Assembly (NCBI GenBank): GCA_905221605.1
Contig: CAJNDS010001913.1
Location: 585,064 to 649,063, forward strand
Direction of reading: 5' to 3'
DNA length: 64,000 nt
From: Symbiodinium natans
Taxonomy: Eukaryota > Sar > Dinophyceae > Suessiales > Symbiodiniaceae
The notes below the pieces were generated by a model, which was not told the DNA's origin, made no database searches, and saw only the letters and a list, made by a program, of their open reading frames with translations. The position numbers and the translations under genes are program-made. Of this stretch, positions 10,201 to 17,943 are shown piece by piece (the stretch's first letter is position 1; the number at the start of each line of letters is the position of its first letter).

Positions 10201-13200
10201 ATCACTTGGGATGCTGGGCTCGTTCGGGCACTCGGCCTGAGGACCTCCCCGGCTTATGTCGAGCTCCTCACAAACCTCACCCAACACAATACTCCCCCGA
10301 AGTTCACTCGAGGCATCCGCGCCAGCATCTGGCATCAGCGAACCCTCCCCCGAACCCGGAAGCTCATGACACTTACTCCCTCGCTGACCATCGGGTCCAA
10401 CTCGGGGCACTCCAGGATCGCCATCACCATCCAACCCTGGTTGATTATCGGGCTCGGCCTCAACCTCCCTAGGTTCATCTGGCTCATTTCCCAAATCCAC
10501 CTGACTAGCGCGCTCTTCATCAGGATTTGCCGGAGTTTGGGACTCTGCCAACAAGGGCCGACCACGCACGTCAACAGGAACTGTGTAAACCGCAGTCAAT
10601 AGATAACGCCTACGATGACTGAGTTCGTCCTGCGACTTTTTGTACGGACCTGGACAATCAAGCGACAATACAAAGGCCTGTGGTGCGCGGACTCGTCTAT
10701 GTTGCCTTTGGGTAGCGGTCCCGATCACACAATCTCTGCATGTTCTTAAAGGTGGCCAATGTCCATTCTTTACATGTGTTTCAAAACTAATCTTGGAAAG
10801 TTTGAGTTTGGGGCTCCCCGACACAACGGCCTCAAGCTGAGCACACACAATGCGCAATGCACCTGGCGCCCATGCCGCCCATCGAGCAGACTCCCCAACA
10901 GTGGATTGGTTTGGATCACCCACTCCCTCACCCTGCCAACCCGGACCCCTCACACTCATGGCGCTCATCGGCTGTGTGGACGCCCACGTAGTTGGCTTCC
11001 TTTTAGGGTGGCCAAGCGGTCCTTGATCCCCATGAATTTGCTTTAACCCCAGCAATCGCTCAACTGCTAGGTAACTCGGAGTGGCCCACATTGAAGGGTA
11101 TCCATCTGGGGCCTCATGCTCCATGACCTCAGGGCTCAGGTACGACTGAGGGTCCTGGGGATTTTCAAACAACACCCAACATCGACTCCTGAATGTGTAG
11201 GTACCGGCATCCCCTGCCGAGGTGCTTCCCACGCGTTTTATGCACTCATCAGCTGTCCCGTCTACCCAGGTAACTGCTCGTGATGCCAACAATGCCAACA
11301 TGTACATGCGATGCAAAAGGACATCAGATTCATACACCTGCGACTGCTGAGAGGGAGTCAAACCGGGCAAACCATGCACATGGGGGCCATCGCGAGCTCG
11401 AAGTGGGGGTGGACCTCCCTCCCGAAACCGACACCTCGAGAATGGACCACAGGGCGGACCTCCGAGCACCGCATCGACTTTCCCCGAACAAACTAACTCA
11501 AGGAGGTACCTATACGTGAGCGGGTTCATCAGGTCTTCTTTTAGGTCGACCGACACACAAACACCTCCTGCAGCTGTCACGGCATCTTCAATCTGCCGCC
11601 GGCGCTCTCCAGCAAACAAGTTAAGAACGACCTTCCCAGCCTTTTTAAGTTTTCGCCTAAACCTACGGTTCCAGACTAAGGTCTCATGTGACTGCTCTGG
11701 CCACGCTGCGACTGCGGACTTCACATCATTTGGGATTTGGGGCCACATGCGTCCTGCAGCAACATGCAAAGCTGAACCAACGTCCCCATCAACCCGCACG
11801 TCGTGAATCAACTTGTCTAAAAGCTCAATTTCAGTGTTGTGCGCTGTGCGGATTTCGAGCGTTCGTGCACACAGGTCATTGGCGAAGCTCCACATGCGAT
11901 GTTGCTCAATTTCGGCGATCAACTTGTATGCCTCAGATTCTGACACTCGGGGGCATCCAGAAGTAGTGAGAACTTCAATCTTTCCGCGTTGCGGGTGAGC
12001 TAGCACACACCTTCGACCTGACCAGTCTAGCCGACATCCAAGCTCGATAAGCTGTCCTAGGGAAACGATCGGCTCAGCCTCTTGGTCAGTGACAAGTGTG
12101 CCTAGTGAGTTGACCCATAACATCGCGGAACCTGAGAGATTCACTTCATGTCTCCTGAGAGTACTCAAGTCCTCGCCCTCAAGCTTCGGTCTAAGGCACG
12201 CGCTTGCACCGGAATCGATCAGGCCATACTTGCAACTAAGGCCCGGGCCATCCGGCACGCCCAGATGGGCTGCGTCAGATGGCTCAAAACTCACGCGGTC
12301 GTTTTGAAACAACTCTGGCACCAACTCAGCGCCGACATTGAGCGCTTTAAGCTGTAGGGACCGCAGCAAGTTTGTGGCCTCTTGCATCATTTGGGCGCTT
12401 GATGCTCCCAGCTGCCCCTCCCCCAAACCTGCACTAGCAGCTTGGGCGGACTCCGCGGCGCTTGCAGCCTCAGCCTTCTTCGCGCTCTTGGTTCCCCCCT
12501 TACCCTTGGCTTTGGGCAGGGTATCCTCAACCTTAGCAGCTTCAGGGTTTTTGCGGGGACAAGCATCTTTCATGTGACCAGTGGCACTGCATAGAAAACA
12601 CCTGCCAGTTCCCTTACCTATGGGGGCATGCGTAAAATGACATTTATCGGCATAGTGACATCCAGCTTCAGTCATCCAGTGCTTGCATGCTGGCTTAGGA
12701 TTGCCCTTTCCACCCTTACCACCACCCTTCGCCTCAACCCGAGCAACCTTATGTTTCTTGGGGTCCTCACTCAATGCTGCAGCCTCGCACTCGGCCAACA
12801 AAAGCTCAGCGTACTTACTGACAGCATCCTGGTTGGGAAGCAAGTGGTTCGTCCTAAAGGTTTGAAGGCGAAACAACGAAGAGGTGGACAAATTCGGAGG
12901 ATGAAGACTGTCTAGACCTTTCACCTGCAACGACGGGTCTGGGAGATTCAGGCCAACCTCAGTCGATCTGACAATCCAACGACGCCATTTCCTGATAGCC
13001 TTGACTGCGGCATGCGCAGTTGCACTGCTTCCTGGGTGTGTAATGTAGTTAAGCAGTTGTTCACGCTCTGCACTTCCCCCAGGTTGGTACTTACACATGG
13101 TCTTGTACACGATTGCAGCGGTCGAAAACAATCTAGACGTAACTATGTCCTCACGCAAATCTGCACCAACACATTTCAGCAACATGGGCACTGCTTTCTG

Positions 13201-14676
13201 CTCTACCCTACTGAATCTACCGGTTTGGTGAAGTTCAACAAGGGCTTCGGGGTAAATACTAAGTCGGTCGAGAGGTGATGCGAGTAGCCAACGTGTGTAC
13301 AACTGTTTCGCCTCACGCAACACATCTCCCCACCACTCACGCGCTCCCTGACTCAACGACGACATGGTGGGACCCAACGTTGCCAGCCAATCACCTGCAG
13401 TAATACTGGAGTTAGTAGGATCATACTTGTCAAGTTGGGGAAGCTCAGGCACGTACTTGATGGGTTCTTCAGGTTGCATTTCGGCTTGAGCTCTAAGGCC
13501 TGGAGGCGGGGGTGGCCTAATTTCAGTACCTCCTGGGCTCACTGGGTACTTCAACCCACTGCAGACACCTACGGCCTTTCGAGCAGGGCTACTTCTACCT
13601 CTGTCCTGACCAGGCTGCTTTCTTAAGAATTCGGGAATGGGTGGAGGCTCACCGGGACGCAAGGCATCTTGATACAGCTGAACATAGTTCTCATACCCAA
13701 AGTTACCCATGTCAAGAGGTCCTGACAAGCTTGCAGCAGCTCCTCCAGATTGACGAGCTCTTTGAAGGCTTTCACTACGAGTCCTAGGCTCTCGTCCTCG
13801 CTTTGGGGTTTTGTCGGGAGTGACGGGTACAAAGGGTGACCTAGCCCTTGGGTTCAAGACCTCAGCTACGGACACGGCTCTTGCCGGTCGTGTTGGGGCC
13901 TGTTTCTCAAGCTTCAATCCTTCGGGCGTGACTCGCCAGGCGTACTTTGACCCTTCAACTTCAACCACACCCGCACTCGGAGCCTGGGCCTGGGCCTCAG
14001 TTGGTGGTCCCATTTGACCCCCTCTCCCGCCCGACCCCGTCCCAGTTTCCCCAAGGTTAGCCGGCTTGCCTGTCACAGCTGGTGTGCCAACGAACTGAGG
14101 AGGAAACACAGCCTTCGGACGTGGCTCAGGGACACTAGAGCTTGCACCTGCAGACGATGACGATGCTTTGGAGCTCTCCAGCTTATCCATTCGCTCCACC
14201 AAAGACTGTTGGCCTTGCATCAGTACCCGTAGCATTGACGCCAGATCGCCAAAGGGATCTGTAGCCACTGGCTGTACTGGAACCAGTTCGCGATCATCTT
14301 CCGCTTTGATAGCTCCACGTTCCATGGCCGAAAACTCGCTGTAACCTGTAACGCTAAAATGTCCAGGCGATGCTTCTCTGGCAACTTGTGCCTCCGGTTC
14401 CTGTGGCTGTGTCGCCAGCGCAACAGGGTCAATACGAAGTACTTCTGCATGACACGGAGCTAGTTCATGAGGCACATCATCCCTGGCTGTGCTTGCTGCG
14501 GCCTCAGGAGTTTCCTGGGCTTGAGGTCCAAGCTCATATGGCGGTTCACGTTCTGACTCATCGCCTTCCCTTATGGCTGCACCTCCTTCCCCAGGGTCGT
14601 CCTGCACGACCTGTTGTGCACGGCGAAATTCCTGCTGTACTGCATCTGACCAGAAGGGGTTCGGGAAGTTTGCCAT
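7237..14676 (-). CDS. Copia polyprotein, N-terminal part: gag, protease, methyltransferase-like, integrase, dioxygenase-like, RT start
   Basis: An ATG 52 bases after the 5' LTR opens a 2479-codon frame. By residue: a gag-like region (1-660) with a Pro-rich N terminus; a CCCH finger (C664, C673, C679, H683); a CCHC knuckle (C693, C696, H701, C706); an aspartic protease (IDSGAS, D821); a C5-methyltransferase-like domain (about 1013-1275); the integrase zinc site (H1301, H1306, C1313, C1316) and catalytic D1340, D1596, E1632; a 2OG-Fe(II)-like domain (about 1830-1985); Cys-rich patches (about 2060-2115); then RT from about 2255 with VDIKTAFL (D2382) and VYGLDQSPRDW. The frame ends prematurely within RT; the rest is in another frame downstream. 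Confidence 0.92.
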   Translation of the reverse strand: MANFPNPFWSDAVQQEFRRAQQVVQDDPGEGGAAIREGDESEREPPYELGPQAQETPEAAASTARDDVPHELAPCHAEVLRIDPVALATQPQEPEAQVAREASPGHFSVTGYSEFSAMERGAIKAEDDRELVPVQPVATDPFGDLASMLRVLMQGQQSLVERMDKLESSKASSSSAGASSSVPEPRPKAVFPPQFVGTPAVTGKPANLGETGTGSGGRGGQMGPPTEAQAQAPSAGVVEVEGSKYAWRVTPEGLKLEKQAPTRPARAVSVAEVLNPRARSPFVPVTPDKTPKRGREPRTRSESLQRARQSGGAAASLSGPLDMGNFGYENYVQLYQDALRPGEPPPIPEFLRKQPGQDRGRSSPARKAVGVCSGLKYPVSPGGTEIRPPPPPGLRAQAEMQPEEPIKYVPELPQLDKYDPTNSSITAGDWLATLGPTMSSLSQGAREWWGDVLREAKQLYTRWLLASPLDRLSIYPEALVELHQTGRFSRVEQKAVPMLLKCVGADLREDIVTSRLFSTAAIVYKTMCKYQPGGSAEREQLLNYITHPGSSATAHAAVKAIRKWRRWIVRSTEVGLNLPDPSLQVKGLDSLHPPNLSTSSLFRLQTFRTNHLLPNQDAVSKYAELLLAECEAAALSEDPKKHKVARVEAKGGGKGGKGNPKPACKHWMTEAGCHYADKCHFTHAPIGKGTGRCFLCSATGHMKDACPRKNPEAAKVEDTLPKAKGKGGTKSAKKAEAASAAESAQAASAGLGEGQLGASSAQMMQEATNLLRSLQLKALNVGAELVPELFQNDRVSFEPSDAAHLGVPDGPGLSCKYGLIDSGASACLRPKLEGEDLSTLRRHEVNLSGSAMLWVNSLGTLVTDQEAEPIVSLGQLIELGCRLDWSGRRCVLAHPQRGKIEVLTTSGCPRVSESEAYKLIAEIEQHRMWSFANDLCARTLEIRTAHNTEIELLDKLIHDVRVDGDVGSALHVAAGRMWPQIPNDVKSAVAAWPEQSHETLVWNRRFRRKLKKAGKVVLNLFAGERRRQIEDAVTAAGGVCVSVDLKEDLMNPLTYRYLLELVCSGKVDAVLGGPPCGPFSRCRFREGGPPPLRARDGPHVHGLPGLTPSQQSQVYESDVLLHRMYMLALLASRAVTWVDGTADECIKRVGSTSAGDAGTYTFRSRCWVLFENPQDPQSYLSPEVMEHEAPDGYPSMWATPSYLAVERLLGLKQIHGDQGPLGHPKRKPTTWASTQPMSAMSVRGPGWQGEGVGDPNQSTVGESARWAAWAPGALRIVCAQLEAVVSGSPKLKLSKISFETHVKNGHWPPLRTCRDCVIGTATQRQHRRVRAPQAFVLSLDCPGPYKKSQDELSHRRRYLLTAVYTVPVDVRGRPLLAESQTPANPDEERASQVDLGNEPDEPREVEAEPDNQPGLDGDGDPGVPRVGPDGQRGSKCHELPGSGEGSLMPDAGADASSELRGSIVLGEVCEELDISRGGPQAECPNEPSIPSDCEGYEPSVVDPSEEDRALDEWFGDKLYPARGSHAAGRELLERCAEDKAKLDDEADAENRPIKMVELVFVEPLDSKGPNEVAHATAWICAQLEVLKLPIARIHTDAGSEFISTPFRRFVDARGILHTAAAPQEHNSNGRVENVVRRLKQQVRTILLANAHPPDKWACAARAVAARWRSDTLARLGWPQPTLAPYGTKTQILTRTWHRRRQSEWKARAEDGIVLCPASLVKHGYVVLVGDMLKLATKLFHGDSPNLQVVATNPDGDDPPFEEGELPAPVRRHSAKRPVVLAKVGCESRGTPQAVDQCARELAATTPFDVDAALAFVAQLSLSDLDASRDNGKRLHSGKHHVFGQFVHGGVSGVTKNTKRYSGVAALLTKLVRHAVPHAEFTTVVLSTDAEAVLHRDVHNHPLYPNHIVTVQAPSSGGGLWVQTVSGDEQSGPAVCKTLPTGQVAQGQVFPLGQPFQFNSHRWHCTEPWPCGEHRVVLSAYTVSRPDKLKGAERAELTSLGFNVPPQEQFSNVAVAQQGGATPLKELENPKNPKNSIIQNPKKLESEGVGPVAEEQAAACTCSCCERDCVVCSKLFVKLDAVCFAGVSPEATVEREVSAEPDLSMSVPCCCAVGCEEFEAQLFFDSFRPTNLEDTPDRACDEEAYEQEVEQALFLEPRELEGDAWALEGLLNEHSVVSKLIAHERQEFITAFEEHGLKEACEGTILSDLLVKREELECELRALSLRDESAVAVCVCEASFPETLDENAVQEDTPEQVLQTKIVPNWQVLQNFEVWRPAVVAEFLSLTEDKEALEPVTQERLDELSAKGVKVTVIPSKLICSVKAPKGRLKARLVACGNFLGTCLGESKAQRKHDLYSSGVDLTHLRMLLAFSSRRGMPVWSVDIKTAFLNSELLPRNREGAQEAVAHAGTAHAVRRDSPESENPAEYVVLNPPRILVSKGVVPVGTFLIVKKAVYGLDQSPRDWGFTRDAELQFPGKASF
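8722..9189 (-). other. 2-oxoglutarate/Fe(II)-dioxygenase-like domain in the polyprotein
   Basis: Residues about 1830-1985. The order FTTVVL, LHRDVHN (H1894-x-D1896), GGGLWVQ, FNSHRWHCTEPW (H1963) and EHRVVLSAYT (R1974) fits a double-stranded beta-helix dioxygenase: an HxD...H iron triad and an Arg for 2-oxoglutarate. The layout is reminiscent of TET/JBP-type base oxygenases, but I cannot place it in a subfamily without a search. It lies between integrase and reverse transcriptase. Confidence 0.7.
9457..10791 (-). other. Integrase domain with large acidic insertion
   Basis: An HHCC zinc site precedes the core. The second and third catalytic residues (HTDAGSEF, D1596, and HNSNGRVENV, E1632) have the canonical 35-residue spacing. 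The first Asp (FVLSLD, D1340) lies about 255 residues before the second instead of about 60. The excess is an acidic, Pro/Gly/Glu-rich segment at about 10042-10554. The catalytic core is otherwise intact. Confidence 0.85.
10852..11640 (-). other. Cytosine-C5 methyltransferase-like domain in the polyprotein
   Basis: Residues about 1013-1275. LNLFAGERR resembles motif I (SAM binding), VSVDL motif II, and VLGGPPCGPFSR motif IV with the catalytic Pro-Cys (C1076). VLFENPQDP carries the motif VI glutamate (E1171). A further block, GHPKRKPTTWAST, is typical of this retroelement-borne group. Motifs VIII-X are not clear to me, so activity is uncertain. Retrotransposon-captured methyltransferases have been reported in dinoflagellates. 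Whether this copy methylates its own DNA, host DNA or nothing cannot be told from sequence. Confidence 0.75.
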
Positions 14677-14708
14677 GGCAAGGTCTACTTTCTACAGGGC
14701 CCTTTTAC

Positions 14709-14728
14709 TTAGCGTTGGGCTCATAACC
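14709..14728 (-). promoter_or_regulatory. Primer-binding site, half-tRNA-Met type
   Basis: Directly after the 5' LTR the minus strand reads GGTTATGAGCCCAACGC. This resembles the Drosophila copia site (GGTTATGGGCCC), which pairs with the anticodon stem-loop of a cleaved initiator tRNA-Met. Its complement contains CTCATAA, a Met anticodon loop. Priming from a tRNA half and not from a tRNA 3' end is inferred. Confidence 0.75.
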
Positions 14729-14979
14729 CTCGCGTGGGCAGGAAGCTCCACAGCGGGGTTACGCAGGGTTCTCTTTTCCACCAAGCAGGAACAACACAAC
14801 AAACAACAAGACAAGACATGTTCTGATAGGAGTCTGTGTCCTATAACGTCTGTGCTCATACTGTACACTATACATATGCGATTTCTAAAAAGAGAACTTG
14901 CTGGTGGCCTGGGCCCCTGTAGACCTTGGGCCATGTGATAGCAGCATAACTCTGAACATGAACTCTTTGTGCACTCGCG
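14729..14979 (-). repeat. 5' LTR of the Copia element
   Basis: The 251-bp partner of 4626-4876. It should contain the element promoter, since transcription runs leftwards into the polyprotein starting at 14676. I see no canonical TATA box that I would call. Confidence 0.9.
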
Positions 14980-14984
14980 AGGGT
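14980..14984. repeat. Target-site duplication, right copy (AGGGT)
   Basis: Matches 4621-4625 and is followed by more TTTAGGG-like repeat. Confidence 0.75.
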
Positions 14985-15008
14985 TCAGGGTTTAGGGTTT
15001 AGGGTAGG

Positions 15009-15221
15009 GTGAGAGGGGTGGGGGGAGTAGGTGTCTTGTTTTGTAGTTGGCTAAAGGGTCGTGGGATCAGCATTGCTGGTTCTTCATGGGGCTGCCGGGC
15101 TGCAGGTCCATGTCTCTTCGAGTTTAGGGTTGAGGGTTTAGGGTTTAGGGTTGAGGGTTTAGGGTTGAGGGTTTACTGTAGGGTGATAGGTTTCGGTTCT
15201 TTCGATTTGGTTAGGGCTTAG
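15009..15221 (+). other. Open segment of doubtful coding status
   Basis: A unique island (about 15030-15123) can be read as LKGRGISIAGSSWGC, but the rest of the frame is translated TTTAGGG repeat. Not convincing as a gene. Confidence 0.2.
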
Positions 15222-15319
15222 ATGCGATAAGCCAGACAAACCCTGCAGAAGCCTTGAACCCTATGGGATCTTTTGAAACATATGTTGCAATGATGGGGGG
15301 GGGTAAGCCTAAGACCCTA

Positions 15320-15489
15320 ACCCCAAAAGCTGACCGGGAACTAGGACCTCTCACGGGGCCCCTATTCCCTTCTTCTCGGAGTAGCTTAGAGAACCAACAA
15401 ACACAGAAAACAGTTCATCCTGGTGTGCGAGGTTATTCGTTTGCTGCCTTCCGCAATTCTCAGTTCGCGTTATCGCTTCTGGAACCATA
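15320..15489 (+). CDS. Exon-like open segment ending at a stop
   Basis: A plus-strand frame with TVHPGVRGYSFAAFRNSQ ends FALSLLEP at TAA 15488-15490. The upstream part runs into a G-tract. No family recognised. Confidence 0.3.
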
Positions 15490-15543
15490 AACCCTGAACC
15501 CTAAACCCTAAACCCTAGAGACCCTAAACCCTAGATCTCAAAC

Positions 15544-15663
15544 CTCCAGTTGCGCCAAGACTCAGGCCCCCACTACTTGGAGCGCTGCTTGGAGTCTTTG
15601 GAGCAGGCGGCAGGCGCTCGGCAGGGGCTCCTCTTTCCTCATGGGCTCTACTACCCCGTTTAG
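15544..15663 (+). CDS. Exon-like open segment
   Basis: Forty codons with HYLERCLESLEQAAGARQG and LLFPHGLYYP, flanked by CCCTAAA upstream. The closing TAG is supplied by the following TTTAGGG. The composition is convincingly protein-like, but no family is recognised. Confidence 0.4.
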   Translation, partial: LQLRQDSGPHYLERCLESLEQAAGARQGLLFPHGLYYPV

Positions 15664-15761
15664 GGTTTAGCCGGAATCATTCAGCCTAATTAGGGAGGGG
15701 GGGGGGGGGGGGGCGGCAAGCAGAGACAGGGGACGGAAAGGCAGGCGGACATGTGTCTTCA

Positions 15762-16098
15762 ATGACGCGATGCGAAGCACGGAGCTGTCTCGACAAAACA
15801 GACACTGTAGGGGGCATGGCGTTGGTGCGGGTGGAATTATGCCGTGCTGTGGACGGCAGCGCCATGGATCAGGCGACGGTGCAAGAGGCGTTGACGAAGG
15901 CTTGCAAGAAGTATGCAGGAGCAGATAAGTGGGTGGTTGTCAAAATTATGATCCCTTTTGGGGTACCCTAAATATTAGGTGCCGTATTATAATAGGGACC
16001 CCAAAAAGGGACTATAATTTTGACAACCACCCAAGTGGCTCGCAGGTCTTGGCAAGTTGAGCTTGTGCAGAGCTCGCATAGTGTTACGCAGGCGTTGA
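15762..16098 (+). CDS. Small gene interrupted by a TIR element
   Basis: ATG at 15762 opens a frame with MALVRVELCRAVDGSAMDQ and EALTKACKKYAGADKW. A 102-bp inverted-repeat element (15931-16032), flanked by AAGT on both sides, then breaks it. Removing the element plus one AAGT copy continues the frame as LAGLGKLSLCRARIV to a TGA at 16096. Without removal the frame ends in the element. No canonical intron boundary fits exactly (the exact solution would be TG-AG), so this is either a disrupted gene or unusual splicing. Family unknown. Confidence 0.45.
15931..16032. mobile_element. MITE-like element inside an open frame
   Basis: The arms are nearly identical inverted repeats of about 38 bp (GGGTGGTTGTCAAAATTAT is shared exactly at the ends) around a 26-bp centre. 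AAGT flanks both ends (15927-15930, 16033-16036), a 4-bp target duplication. No coding capacity. Confidence 0.8.
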
Positions 16099-16441
16099 GC
16101 CGCGATGTGACGTCACCCAGCATGACGAGAAGGGGGGAACCTAGGGGGGGCGGGGGGGGGCGTAGTATAGAGGGAGGGCAGCAGGGGAATCCACGATTTC
16201 CGGAGCCCGGAAGGTCGGAGGGCTTGCCTTAAGGACCCTTTCAAAGGGCTTAGGGTTTAGGGTTTAGGGTTTAAGGTTTAGGGTTTAGAGTTTAGGGTGC
16301 AGGCTTTAGGGCTTAGGGCTTAGGGTTTAGGGTTGCTCAAGAACCCCCCCCCTCCCAAACAAAAATTAAAATATACGAACACATGAAAAATAGTTCCTGT
16401 ATTGCCCTTATGAGGAAGAATCTCTTTTTCTCTCTCTCTCT

Positions 16442-16541
16442 NNNNNNNNNNNNNNNNNNNNNNNNNNNNNNNNNNNNNNNNNNNNNNNNNNNNNNNNNNN
16501 NNNNNNNNNNNNNNNNNNNNNNNNNNNNNNNNNNNNNNNNN
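16442..16541. other. Assembly gap (100 N)
   Basis: Exactly 100 N, following a CT-rich microsatellite start. This is probably a fixed-size placeholder, so distances across it are not reliable. Confidence 0.98.
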
Positions 16542-16542
16542 A

Positions 16543-16623
16543 CGTGCGGAAGGCTACGACCCCGCCATGGTCCTCGTCTCTCAGGACCCGCCTTCGTTGG
16601 TGCGGAATCCTTGGGGCTTATCG
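16543..16623 (+). CDS. Exon-like open segment next to the gap
   Basis: Reads RAEGYDPAMVLVSQDPPSL and then NPWGL before entering telomere-like repeat. The left end is lost in the gap. No family recognised. Confidence 0.35.
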
Positions 16624-17395
16624 GGTTCAGGGTTTAGGGTTTAGGGTTTAGGGTTTAGGCTTTAGGGTTTAGGGTTTAGGGTTTAGGGCTAGGGGTTTGG
16701 GGTTTAGGGTGTAGGGTTTCGGGTTTAGGGCTGGTAGCTTGAGATTTAGTGCTTACAGGGGTTTGGGTTCAGTGCTTATCGGGTCTGTAGGGTTTATAGG
16801 GTTTGTTGCCATCTTGATAGAGTTTATAGGCTTTAGATGTTTCATATATAGGCATTAAAGGACTCATAGGGTTTATAGGTTTCATAGGCTGCAGAGGGTG
16901 TATACTGTAGGGTTTACAGGTTTTAGAGGGGTTCGAGGGTTTACAGGGTTTGCAGGGTTTAGGGTTTGGGGTCTTCGCCTACAATATATGTTTAAGACCC
17001 CCCCCCCCCCCCCCCCCCCAAAAAATAGAAAATAAATAAATAAATAAATATATATGTATATATTATATATATATACAAGTAATATAGGGGCTATTACCCT
17101 TTATTTTTTGGGGGCTTTTGTAAGCAAACAGTAGTGGTTTTTTTTGGGACTTCGAGGGCCCAGTAGCACCCTTCACCTATAGCGGGCTGTCAAGGATTCG
17201 GGGGCAGGTTTACGATAACCGACACCCTAGAAGGGCTCACAAGCAGCTGCTAAACCCTAAACCCTAAACCCTAAGCCCTAAACCCTAAACCCTCAACCCT
17301 CAACCCTAAACCCTAAACCCTAAATCCTAAGCCCTAAACCCTAAACCCTAAACCCTAAACCCTAAACCCTAAACCCTAGCAGCCGAATCTTGCAA
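16624..17395. repeat. Telomere-like repeat mosaic with AT-rich and poly-C tracts
   Basis: TTTAGGG blocks give way to degenerate GGGTTTATAGG variants, a poly-C run (about 16998-17019), AT-rich sequence with TATATA, then CCCTAAA blocks in the opposite orientation (17252-17378). The exon-like segment 17151-17251 is embedded in it. Confidence 0.8.
17151..17251 (+). CDS. Exon-like open segment
   Basis: Reads FTYSGLSRIRGQVYDNRHP and then RRAHKQLL before CCCTAAA repeat. No family recognised. Confidence 0.35.
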
Positions 17396-17448
17396 GTGAA
17401 CCGCAACTTCCACGCACTTTTGGCGCCATTCTTCGTCGAGTCTGGTCG
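17394..17448 (+). other. Copy of the 5' flank of the FNIP-type gene
   Basis: Nearly matches 63012-63065, the sequence just upstream of the ubiquitin-like/FNIP gene (shared core CGCCATTCTTCGTCGAGTCT). Here no gene of that family follows; an inverted-repeat-family end (GAGGTTCATGGTAC) comes next. Confidence 0.6.
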
Positions 17449-17639
17449 CCCTGGAAGCACCACTTAGAGGTTCATGGTACTTAGTAACCCAATTTAGAAC
17501 TGTACTTATAGGTTTAGGGTTTAGGGTTTAGGGTTTATTAGCCAATGATAGCAAACCCAATGATCAATTTCGGCCTTATTTCGGCCTTATCTCGGCCTTA
17601 TTTGGGCCTTGTTGCCCTTTCAGGCCCTTTAAGGCCCTG

Positions 17640-17888
17640 AGACCCCCCCACCAACCTGACCCCCGAGCCTCGTGGACCTATTGCCCTCAGTACGCACAGT
17701 GGGACCTCGCACCAGGCACACCATGCCAACCCCGCCCATCCCCCAAATCAGTCTCAACAGAGAACAAGCCTCAAGTCCACGACCCATCATGCCAACTACG
17801 GTACGTAGAAGGCCGGCGCAGGATCTGTGGCAGATGCCGTTCAAATGCCAAATGTGAAGGATGTTCGCAAGGTCCAGTAATGATTTAG
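17640..17888 (+). CDS. Cys-rich C-terminal segment of a hypothetical protein
   Basis: A plus-strand frame open for over 80 codons and ending at TAG 17886-17888. The last third, RRRICGRCRSNAKCEGCS, has paired cysteines (CxxC...CxxC) as in small zinc-binding modules. The upstream part includes SWTYCPQYAQWDLAPG. It has no ATG at its left end, so it would be a terminal exon. Other frames are partly open here. Family not recognised. Confidence 0.4.
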   Translation, partial: RPPHQPDPRASWTYCPQYAQWDLAPGTPCQPRPSPKSVSTENKPQVHDPSCQLRYVEGRRRICGRCRSNAKCEGCSQGPVMI

Positions 17889-17943
17889 TTGTTGTTCTGG
17901 GCTCTAAGCTTTCCGAAGTCTGTAATTTGGGGAAAGAAGATGA

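Larger units (their letters stand above)
4626..14979 (-). mobile_element. Complete Ty1/Copia-class LTR retrotransposon
   Basis: A 10.35-kb element transcribed leftwards. It has two 251-bp direct repeats that look identical by eye, a 5-bp AGGGT duplication, a primer-binding site touching the 5' LTR and a polypurine tract touching the 3' LTR. The internal domain order is gag, protease, integrase, reverse transcriptase, RNase H, which is the Copia order. Three additions are unusual: a methyltransferase-like domain after protease, a dioxygenase-like domain after integrase, and a long tail after RNase H. Near-identical LTRs imply recent insertion. A frameshift in reverse transcriptase means this copy may not be autonomous, unless it is a sequencing error. 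Confidence 0.93.

Noticed and set aside
7691-14726. Plus-strand frames of 60-195 codons across the retroelement
   Set aside because: Shadows of the minus-strand polyprotein.
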